Part shown: piece by piece, positions 6,238 to 11,593 of the stretch
Numbering within the stretch: the stretch's first letter is position 1
Layout of the letters: each line of letters begins with the position of its first letter
Assembly: GCA_946187475.1 (NCBI GenBank)
Contig: CAMHRJ010000043.1
Span: 1-11,593, forward strand
Length of the DNA: 11,593 nucleotides
Source: an uncultured Clostridia bacterium
Lineage (GTDB): Bacteria > Bacillota > Clostridia > Oscillospirales > Oscillospiraceae
Reading direction: 5' to 3'
Position numbers and translations under genes: made by a program
Notes under the pieces: generated by a model
What the model was told of the DNA's origin: nothing
What the model saw: only the letters and a program-made list of their open reading frames with translations
Databases searched by the model: none

Positions 6238-6269
6238 AAACCCAAGCATCTTTACTGTACGCCTGTAAT

Positions 6270-6382
6270 GGATTTCGAGCCTGATTTGCCTAAGCCCGTT
6301 CGGGTATGGCGGCAGGCCGTGTGCCGAAGCACACCGGGGCGCCGCTGGAAACGGCTGCGCCTTCCACCGTGAAAAGAGATCT
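6270..6382 (+). ncRNA. Moco/Tuco-family riboswitch aptamer, with P3, upstream of molybdopterin oxidoreductase
   Basis: Pairings seen: P1 GGATTTC (6270-6276) with GAGATCT (6376-6382), two G.U; P2 GCCTG (6279-6283) with CAGGC (6313-6317), and GCC (6288-6290) with GGC (6308-6310), capped by CCCG-TT-CGGG; P3 GTGTGC-CGAA-GCACAC (6319-6334); P4 GGCGC (6338-6342) with GCGCC (6357-6361); P5 CTG-GAAA-CGG (6345-6354). The strings GCCTAA (6288-6293), GCCTTCC and TGAAAA recur in the second copy at 10189. The layout and the position before a molybdopterin enzyme fit the Moco RNA motif. No terminator follows; a weak hairpin TGACT-TTTTC-AGTCA (6382-6396) shares a base with P1 and abuts the AAAGGAGG ribosome binding site (6396-6403), so control of translation is the simplest reading. 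Confidence 0.8.
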
Positions 6383-6410
6383 GACTTTTTCAGTCAAAGG
6401 AGGATTTTCT

Positions 6411-8729
6411 ATGGGCGAATGGAAGAAAACACAATGTACGGTCTGTGGCGTGAGCTGCGGCATCGAGGTGGAAGTGGAGGACGGCAAAATCATTTCCTCC
6501 CGGCCCGATAAGGACAGTCCCCGCAGCCACGGCTACGCCTGCCGCAAGGGCCGGAACACCAAGTTTTTCATGCACCACGGCGACCGTCTGGATTACCCCA
6601 TGAAGCGGGTCAACGGCGAGCTGGTGCGCATCTCCTGGGATCAGGCGATCCTGGAGATCGGCAGCAAGCTGCGCAGCATCGTCGACCAGTATGGCCCCCG
6701 TGCCGTCTGCGGCATCGGCGGCGCCTCCGGCGGCGGCCAGAGCGAGTATGTGTTCCTGAAGTCGCTCATCAACGGCCTGGGCAGCCAGTACTTCTTCAAC
6801 CCCATCGGCTTTGAGTTCTTGGGCAACTGGTGGAGCCACGGCAAGATTTTCGGCGACCAGATCTGCTTCACCGAGCCGGACGATGAGCGCTGTGAGGTCA
6901 TGGTGCTCTGGGGCTCCAACTCCTTTGTGACCCACCAGATGTGCGACGCCAGAAAGAACATCCGCGAGCACTCCGAAAACCCGGATCAGATGCTCATCGT
7001 CATCGATCCGCGCATGTCCGAGTCTGCCCGCATGGCGGACTTCCATATCGCCAACCGCCCCGGCTCCGACGCCATCATGCTCAAGGGCCTCATCGCCCTG
7101 ATCCTCCGCAAGGGCTGGGAGAACAAGGAATACTGCAAAAAGTATGTCAAGGACCTGGACAAGATCCGGCCCTGGTTCTATACCACCAACATCGAAGAGT
7201 GCTTCCGCGTGGCCGGCGTCACCATGGAGGAAATGGAAAAGCTGGCGAAGATCCTGACGACCCGGAAATGGGGCTGCCATCAGGACCTGGGCATCTTCTG
7301 CGGCCGCCACAGCACCCTCTGCAGCTACCTGATCATCATGCTGGAGGTCCTCTGCGGCGTGGCGCTGGTGCCCGGCGCCACCATCGTGCATGAGCCTTGG
7401 GCTGCCCGCGGCGAAAACATCCATGAGGATACGGACCCCAAGATCTGGCGCACCCCGGTGACCAACCGCTTCCCGGTGCTGGAGACCTTCCCCTCCTGCG
7501 TCATGCCGGTGGAGATGCTCTCCGACCGCCCGGACCGCATCCGGGCCGCCATCCGCACCCTGGGCTCTCCCATGCGTTCCTATCCCGACTCCAAGCTGGT
7601 GGAAGAGGCCTTCAAAAACCTCGACCTGCTGGTGGTCTGTGAGATCGCCTGGACCGAGGACTGCGAATACGCCGATTATGTCCTGCCGGCCAAGAGCGCC
7701 CTGGAGCGCTATGAGTTCAACGCCTTCCAGATGAACTTCCCCGAGTGCGTCATGACCCTGCGTCCTCCTGTTATCGAGGAGACTGTGGGCGAGCGTCGGG
7801 ATATGTGCGAAGTTTTCGTGGAGATCGCCAAGGTGGCAGGCGCCCTGCCCAAGATCCCAAAGTTCATGTATGACGCGGCGGAAAAGGCCGTCAAGACCGG
7901 CGACCGCATGCCCTACCTCTTCGCACTGCTGGCCTTCTTGGGCGGAACGGCGATGAAGTATTATTCCGTCCGTGTCGGCGTCCTTGGCGAGACTCTGGGC
8001 AAGGCCATGGGCTCGGTCACCAAGGCTGCCGCCTGGGGCGCGGTGATGACGTCGCCCATGGCCCCCGGCCTCGCCGCGAAAGCCAAGAACCCCAAGCTGG
8101 GCATCCATCCTGTAATGGAGAAAATGCCCGGTCTGGACAACTTCTGCGCCCTGGATGCCGGCTTCGAGCAGGTCATCCGGCACCCCGAGGGCGCCGTGGT
8201 GGGCGTTGCCGACAGCGACAAACCCGAGTCCTATCTCCGCCAGCATGTGAAGCATAAGGATCACAAGATCCACCTCTACTGCGACGAGATCTATGAGGCC
8301 ATGATGAACCTGACTCCCGAGGGAGAGGCCGAGGCCATCGCCCCCACGGAGGAGTTCCCCTTCATCATGTCCTCCGGCCGCCACACCGAGGACGGCCTGA
8401 ACTCCATGACCCGCTACATGAAGAACATGAACCGCTACCACAGAAGCTACTACACCTTCCTCATGAACCCCGAGGACGCCAAGGAGCTGGGCTTCGAGGA
8501 CGGCCAGATGGTGCGCGTGACCACCAAGGGCGGCACCGCCGAGATCCCGTTGGAGATCAGCCTCCAGGTCAACCGCGGCTACATGATGTTCCCCCACCAC
8601 TACGGCCTGAAGTTTGAAGGCGAGGTCGAGGGCGTCAGCGGCGGCCAGGTCTTCAACTGGGACAACATGGATGAGATCACCGGCAACCCGTGTGTACGCT
8701 TCGTGCCCTGCCGGGTCGAGGCAGTCTGA
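6411..8729 (+). CDS. Molybdopterin (bis-MGD) oxidoreductase, catalytic subunit with N-terminal [4Fe-4S]
   Basis: The product has 772 residues. The start is the ATG at 6411 with AAAGGAGG at 6396-6403; an upstream in-frame ATG at 6306 lies inside the riboswitch and would add 35 unlikely residues. C9-x2-C12-x3-C16...C44-R-K-G is the [4Fe-4S] site of the DMSO reductase superfamily, with Lys46 linking cluster and pterin. Pterin-contact motifs follow: VLWGSNSFVTHQ, VIDPRMSESARMADFHIANRPGSD split over about 195-220, and C-terminal SSGRHTEDGLNSMTRY and NPEDAKELGFEDGQMVRV. Near residues 126-148 (YFFNPIGFEFLG then NWWSHG), where relatives carry the Cys, Sec or Ser metal ligand, none of these occurs. 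Residues 500-553 are unusually rich in Ala, Gly and hydrophobics. No twin-arginine signal, so cytoplasmic. Formate dehydrogenase is not supported; the substrate is unknown. Confidence 0.88.
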   Translation: MGEWKKTQCTVCGVSCGIEVEVEDGKIISSRPDKDSPRSHGYACRKGRNTKFFMHHGDRLDYPMKRVNGELVRISWDQAILEIGSKLRSIVDQYGPRAVCGIGGASGGGQSEYVFLKSLINGLGSQYFFNPIGFEFLGNWWSHGKIFGDQICFTEPDDERCEVMVLWGSNSFVTHQMCDARKNIREHSENPDQMLIVIDPRMSESARMADFHIANRPGSDAIMLKGLIALILRKGWENKEYCKKYVKDLDKIRPWFYTTNIEECFRVAGVTMEEMEKLAKILTTRKWGCHQDLGIFCGRHSTLCSYLIIMLEVLCGVALVPGATIVHEPWAARGENIHEDTDPKIWRTPVTNRFPVLETFPSCVMPVEMLSDRPDRIRAAIRTLGSPMRSYPDSKLVEEAFKNLDLLVVCEIAWTEDCEYADYVLPAKSALERYEFNAFQMNFPECVMTLRPPVIEETVGERRDMCEVFVEIAKVAGALPKIPKFMYDAAEKAVKTGDRMPYLFALLAFLGGTAMKYYSVRVGVLGETLGKAMGSVTKAAAWGAVMTSPMAPGLAAKAKNPKLGIHPVMEKMPGLDNFCALDAGFEQVIRHPEGAVVGVADSDKPESYLRQHVKHKDHKIHLYCDEIYEAMMNLTPEGEAEAIAPTEEFPFIMSSGRHTEDGLNSMTRYMKNMNRYHRSYYTFLMNPEDAKELGFEDGQMVRVTTKGGTAEIPLEISLQVNRGYMMFPHHYGLKFEGEVEGVSGGQVFNWDNMDEITGNPCVRFVPCRVEAV

Positions 8730-8743
8730 AGGAGGTGCTGAAC

Positions 8744-10153
8744 ATGGCGAACGTGAATCTGACCATCAACGGCGTTGCCGTTTCCGTCCCCGCAGGGACC
8801 ACCATTCTGGACGCGGCCAAATCCGCCGGCGTCCGTATCCCCACCCTCTGCGCCTATGAGGGCATGGGCCCCCACGCCAGCTGTCGCCTGTGCATCGTGC
8901 AGGTAGCAGGGGAGGACAAGGAAAAGCTCTCCTGCGCCGTGAAGGTGGCCGAGGGCATGGAAGTCACCACCGACAGCCCGGAGCTGTTTGAAAAGCGCAA
9001 GGCCACCCTGACGGAGATGTTCCGCCAGCACAAGGTGGACTGCCACCACTGCGTCCGCACGGGCGGCACGCGGATCGAGGACCTGGATCCCTGGTTCTGC
9101 GAAAACTGCTTCTACTGCGACTGCCAGCGGGACGGCTTCTGCGAGCTCCAGGCTCTGGCCCGGGAGTTTGGCGTCAGCCAGCTGCCCTTTGAGCCTCAGC
9201 AGCATGATTTCGTCGAGGACTGCTCTACAGGCGTCATCCTCCGGGACCCCAACAAGTGCGTCAAGTGCCGCCGCTGCGTGGATGTATGTAAAAACACCCA
9301 GGCCGTAGGCGTGCTGGGCATGGTCAAGACCGAGGCCGGTCAGACCGTCGGCGTCACCGCCGCCACCCTGGCGGAGAGCGACTGCATCCGCTGCGGCCGC
9401 TGTGTGGACGTTTGCCCCACCGGCGCGGTGTATCTGGCCGAGCACAAGGACGAGCTGCCTTACTTCGCCCATGCCCGCGGCGTGAAGACTGCGGCTCTCG
9501 TGGACGAGAGCGTCCTGCCGGAGCTTTCCAAGCTCTACGGCGGTGAGATCGATCTCCGGCAGCTTTCCGGCGCCCTGCGCAAGATCGGCGTGGACGCGGT
9601 GTACGACGCGGAAGAAGTCCGCACGGTCATCGCCGCCGAGACTGCCGCCAAGCTCTCCAAGCGCCGCAAGAAGGCTCCCGCCATCCTGGCCATGGACCCG
9701 GCCGCCAAGAACTATCTGACGCAGTTCTGCGCCGACCGCAAAGCCGATTTCCTCTTCCCGGAGACGGCGCAGGTGCGCTTTGCCGCCCTGGTGGAAGGCA
9801 AGTTCGATAAGATCTATCGCCTCAGCGGCCGCAACTCCCTGGCCGACGAGGTGCAGAAGACCGGCTGCGCCGACTTCTTCTACAATGCCCGCGAGCTTTA
9901 TCGCGTCCTCAAGCGCACCGGCGCAAACCCGCTGCGTGCCATCCCCGCAGAGCTGGACACCCTGGGCGTGGCCGCAGAAAAGACGGATTACGACGCCGTG
10001 CTGGGCAGCGTAAGCTGGCAGGTGGGCGGCAAGGCCGAGGCCGTGACGCTCTCCGTGAACGGCAAGGAGGTCTCCGCGATGGTGTGCCGCAATCCTTCCC
10101 AGGTGAAGGCCGCGCTGGACGCCGACTGCGCGATCATTCGCGTAAACGCTTGA
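8744..10153 (+). CDS. Multi-cluster Fe-S electron-transfer subunit (NuoG/hydrogenase-like N-terminus, no H-cluster)
   Basis: The product has 469 residues, ATG at 8744 with AAGGAGGTG at 8729-8737 directly over the upstream stop, so it is an operon partner of the molybdopterin enzyme. Domains: plant-type [2Fe-2S] (C36, C47, C50, C64); a NuoG-like His/Cys [4Fe-4S] region starting H96-x3-C100-x2-C103 and ending C133-ELQ, split by an insertion holding C119, C122, C125 and C127; two ferredoxin clusters C172-x2-C-x2-C-x3-C182 and C214-x2-C-x2-C-x3-C224-P. Residues about 240-460 start like the catalytic domain of [FeFe]-hydrogenase (ALVDESVLPELSKLYGG, then LRQLSGALRKIGVDAVYD) but contain none of its H-cluster cysteine motifs. 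The likely job is a cytoplasmic wire between the molybdopterin subunit and ferredoxin or NAD(P)H. A promoter for the next gene overlaps its stop codon. Confidence 0.85.
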   Translation: MANVNLTINGVAVSVPAGTTILDAAKSAGVRIPTLCAYEGMGPHASCRLCIVQVAGEDKEKLSCAVKVAEGMEVTTDSPELFEKRKATLTEMFRQHKVDCHHCVRTGGTRIEDLDPWFCENCFYCDCQRDGFCELQALAREFGVSQLPFEPQQHDFVEDCSTGVILRDPNKCVKCRRCVDVCKNTQAVGVLGMVKTEAGQTVGVTAATLAESDCIRCGRCVDVCPTGAVYLAEHKDELPYFAHARGVKTAALVDESVLPELSKLYGGEIDLRQLSGALRKIGVDAVYDAEEVRTVIAAETAAKLSKRRKKAPAILAMDPAAKNYLTQFCADRKADFLFPETAQVRFAALVEGKFDKIYRLSGRNSLADEVQKTGCADFFYNARELYRVLKRTGANPLRAIPAELDTLGVAAEKTDYDAVLGSVSWQVGGKAEAVTLSVNGKEVSAMVCRNPSQVKAALDADCAIIRVNA

Positions 10154-10178
10154 CAAACGCCGCGCAATGCGGCACAAT
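10150..10178 (+). promoter_or_regulatory. Promoter of the second riboswitch-molybdopterin cofactor operon
   Basis: TTGACA (10150-10155), a 17-base spacer and CACAAT (10173-10178) form a good sigma-70-type promoter whose -35 box overlaps the upstream TGA stop (10151-10153). The start would fall near 10185, a few bases before P1 of the riboswitch. The spacer holds a small dyad, GCCGC-GCAAT-GCGGC (10159-10173), possibly fortuitous. No terminator separates this from the upstream operon, so read-through is likely. Confidence 0.7.
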
Positions 10179-10188
10179 AGAGAAAATA

Positions 10189-10282
10189 GTTTCCGATCCG
10201 CAGGGGCCTAAAGCGACCGCCATGGCCCTGCGGACGGGGTACAGACCGGAAACGGCTGTGCCTTCCTGTTTGAAAAGGAAAC
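10189..10282 (+). ncRNA. Second Moco/Tuco-family riboswitch aptamer, lacking P3, upstream of molybdopterin-binding gene
   Basis: Pairings seen: P1 GTTTCC (10189-10194) with GGAAAC (10277-10282); P2 CCGCAGGG (10198-10205) with CCCTGCGG (10226-10233), plus CC (10207-10208) with GG (10224-10225) across a bulged G; P4 GGTACAG (10238-10244) with CTGTGCC (10256-10262), one G.U; P5 CCG-GAAA-CGG (10246-10255). GCCTAA, GCCTTCC and TGAAAA match the copy at 6270 in the same places. Between P2 and P4 there are only four bases (ACGG), so no P3. In the family literature, absence of P3 is proposed to mark sensing of the tungsten cofactor (Tuco); this is family knowledge, not shown here. A strong terminator follows at 10325. 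Confidence 0.85.
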
Positions 10283-10324
10283 CACCGTCTGTGACTGGGG
10301 GAGAAGTCTATCTCTCCTGCAATT

Positions 10325-10365
10325 GGGGATGGTCTGTTTTCAAACAGGCCATCCCCGTTTTGTTT
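10325..10365 (+). terminator. Riboswitch expression-platform terminator
   Basis: GGGGATGG-T-CTGTTT (10325-10339) pairs with AAACAG-G-CCATCCCC (10342-10356), 15 pairs including one U.G, followed by GTTTTGTTT. It lies 43 bases after P1 and ends about 10 bases before the start codon at 10377, so when formed it would stop transcription before the gene. An alternative pairing, TCTCC (about 10313-10317) with GGGGA (10325-10329), would break its lower stem and could act as the antiterminator; that pairing is inference. Confidence 0.88.
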
Positions 10366-10376
10366 GAGGTATTACC

Positions 10377-11402
10377 ATGAAAGAAATCCGAACCGAAGAG
10401 GCCGTCGGCCATGTGCTGTGTCATGACATGACCCAGATCATCCCCGGCGTGACCAAGGACGCCCGCTTCCGCAAGGGCCACATCGTCCAGCCGGAGGACA
10501 TCCCCGTTCTGCTGAGCATGGGCAAGGAGACCCTGTTCGTCTGGGAAAAGAAGCCCGGCATCCTCCACGAGGATGAGGCGGCAGACCGTCTGCGGGCCCT
10601 GTGTCAGGGCTCGAACATGCACGCCACCGCACCCAAGGAGGGAAAGGTGGAGCTGATCGCCGACTGCGACGGCCTCCTGTGGGTGGACTCCGAGCGGCTG
10701 GCCCTGGTGAACGAGATGGACCAGCTCATGATCGCCACCCGCCATGGGAACACCCCCGTCAAGGCCGGCGACAAGCTGGCCGGGACCCGGGTCATCCCGC
10801 TGGTCATCGAGGAGAAAAAGCTCAAGGCCGCCGAGGCCGCCTGCGGCGATCAGCCCCTGCTGGAGATCCTGCCCTACAAGCTCAAAACCGCCGGACTCAT
10901 CACCACCGGCAACGAGGTGGCCAAGGGCCGCATCCAGGACGGCTTCACCCCGGTGATTCTGAAAAAACTGGCCTCCTACGGCATCGAGGTCACTCACCAC
11001 TGCACCCCGGGCGACGACATGAACGCCATCACCCAGGCCGCCCTGGACTACCACGCTGCGGGCGTGGACATGATCCTCTGCACCGGCGGCATGAGCGTGG
11101 ACCCCGACGACCGCACCCCCGGTGCCGTCAAGGCCACCGGCTGCGAGATCGTCACCTACGGCGCGCCGGTGCTGCCCGGGGCCATGTTCCTGCTGGGCTA
11201 TTTTGACGACGGCACGCCCATCATGGGTCTGCCCGGCTGCGTCATGTACGCCAAAACCACGATTTTCGACCTGATGTTGCCCCGCATCGCGGCGGGCGTC
11301 CGGGTCACGAAGCGCGATCTCACCCGGCTGGGGGAGGGCGGACTCTGCCTGGGCTGCCCGGTCTGCACCTGGCCGAATTGTGGTTTTGGAAAAGGAAACT
11401 GA
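10377..11402 (+). CDS. MoeA/MoCF-like molybdopterin-binding protein with C-terminal four-Cys motif
   Basis: The product has 341 residues, ATG at 10377 preceded by TGAGGT (about 10365-10370). The central and C-terminal part is a MoCF_biosynth (MoeA/MogA-type) domain: TTGNEV (176-181), then GRIQDGFTP, CTGGMSVDPDDRTPG (235-249), GAPVLPGAMFLLG and GLPGCVMY, the motifs that hold molybdopterin and the adenylyl group. The N-terminal half (AVGHVLCHDMTQIIPG, FRKGHIV) resembles a divergent MoeA-like region without the full four-domain layout. The last 20 residues carry C324-x2-C327-x2-C330-x4-C335 (LCLGCPVC, WPNCGFGKG), a conserved tail of this clostridial group whose role I do not know; binding a metal is plausible. 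It is controlled by the riboswitch just upstream and followed two bases later by moeA. A role in inserting Mo or W into molybdopterin is inferred. Confidence 0.85.
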   Translation: MKEIRTEEAVGHVLCHDMTQIIPGVTKDARFRKGHIVQPEDIPVLLSMGKETLFVWEKKPGILHEDEAADRLRALCQGSNMHATAPKEGKVELIADCDGLLWVDSERLALVNEMDQLMIATRHGNTPVKAGDKLAGTRVIPLVIEEKKLKAAEAACGDQPLLEILPYKLKTAGLITTGNEVAKGRIQDGFTPVILKKLASYGIEVTHHCTPGDDMNAITQAALDYHAAGVDMILCTGGMSVDPDDRTPGAVKATGCEIVTYGAPVLPGAMFLLGYFDDGTPIMGLPGCVMYAKTTIFDLMLPRIAAGVRVTKRDLTRLGEGGLCLGCPVCTWPNCGFGKGN

Positions 11403-11404
11403 TT

Positions 11405-11593
11405 ATGGAAAACGGCATTTCTGTGGAGAGAGCCATCGAGCTGATCCATTTGCATACCAAATCCGTGGGCACGGAGCAAATCCCCGCCGCCTGGGCTCAT
11501 GGCCGGGTGCTGGCGGCGGACGTCTGTTCGCCCATGGACCAGCCGCCCTGGCCCCGCTCACCGCTGGACGGCTACGCCCTCGGCGACCCCGGG
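11405..11593 (+). CDS. moeA: MoeA, molybdopterin molybdotransferase, N-terminal fragment cut by window edge
   Basis: Sixty-three codons are visible from the ATG at 11405, which comes two bases after the preceding stop and is served by AAAAGGAAA (about 11390-11398). VERAIELIHLHTKSV, then AWAHGRVLAADVCSPMDQPPWPRSPLDGYAL, is the standard MoeA opening: the 'G-R-V-L-A-xD-V' strand and the 'PP-F/W-x-R-S-x-x-DGYA' loop. MoeA inserts molybdate (or, in W-users, tungstate) into adenylylated molybdopterin. It is co-transcribed with the molybdopterin-binding gene under the riboswitch at 10189. The rest lies outside the window. A C-terminal PBP-like domain, as at position 1, cannot be checked. Confidence 0.88.
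   Translation, partial: MENGISVERAIELIHLHTKSVGTEQIPAAWAHGRVLAADVCSPMDQPPWPRSPLDGYALGDPG

Noticed and set aside
6390..8600. A 736-codon open frame antisense to the molybdopterin oxidoreductase
   Set aside because: It is the mirror of a GC-rich gene with strong third-position bias; the translation is His/Gly/Leu/Val-rich, has no domain I recognise and no ribosome binding site.
6411..8729. Selenocysteine formate dehydrogenase
   Set aside because: There is no in-frame TGA before the final stop, and the Cys/Sec-His signature of formate dehydrogenases is absent near residues 126-148.
8600..10177. A 525-codon open frame antisense to the Fe-S subunit
   Set aside because: Same shadow effect; the plus strand carries five cysteine cluster motifs in order.
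1..11593. CRISPR arrays, tRNA, rRNA or transposase genes
   Set aside because: I saw no regularly spaced direct repeats, no cloverleaf or rRNA-like stretch, and no transposase or integrase motifs on either strand.

Overview
The window looks like chromosome of a GC-rich anaerobic Bacillota, most plausibly a gut Clostridium-relative of the Oscillospiraceae type. The reasons are strong AAGGAGG-type ribosome binding sites, TTGACA/TATAAT-like promoters, compact overlapping genes, a TupABC-type tungstate importer, Mo/W enzymes and Moco-type riboswitches. The family assignment is inference; no marker gene is present.

Layout. (1) Positions 1-2546 (+): the 3' end of a protein with a periplasmic-binding-protein-like domain (the type found fused to MoeA or to helix-turn-helix regulators), translationally coupled to a GlpA-like FAD oxidoreductase with a C-terminal BFD-like [2Fe-2S] domain and a short pyridine-nucleotide-disulfide-type flavoprotein. 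A bidirectional terminator closes this unit. (2) Positions 2582-4511 (-): a tungstate (TupABC-type) ABC importer. ATPase and permease are intact, but the substrate-binding protein is only an internal fragment. (3) Positions 4506-5303 (+): the C-terminal two thirds of an iron-dependent alcohol dehydrogenase, joined head-to-head to the binding-protein fragment. Both genes have lost their 5' halves and promoters at one joint near 4508. (4) Positions 5304-6269: a TetR-family regulator with a DhaS-like C-terminal region, surrounded by inverted repeats that look like operators, its own promoter, and a divergent promoter for the next operon. (5) Positions 6270-10153 (+): a riboswitch of the Moco/Tuco family, then a bis-MGD molybdopterin oxidoreductase and a multi-cluster Fe-S partner. 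(6) Positions 10150-11593 (+): a second promoter, a second Moco/Tuco-family riboswitch with a clear terminator, a MoeA-like molybdopterin-binding protein with a four-Cys tail, and the start of a canonical MoeA.

How the parts fit. Most of the window concerns molybdenum or tungsten: oxyanion uptake, cofactor maturation, and one cofactor-using redox enzyme with a dedicated electron-transfer subunit. The two riboswitches are alike in P1, P2, P4, a GAAA-capped P5 and shared strings (GCCTAA, GCCTTCC, TGAAAA). Only the one before the oxidoreductase has the extra P3 hairpin. In the family literature, presence or absence of P3 is proposed to track Moco versus Tuco sensing, so the difference may mean that enzyme and cofactor genes read different forms of the cofactor.

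Most worth following up are the paired riboswitches, the oxidoreductase with no Cys/Sec/Ser at the usual metal-ligand position, its Fe-S partner with a Cys-rich insertion and a remnant hydrogenase-like domain, and the double-truncation joint, which is either a real deletion that broke tungstate uptake or an assembly error.
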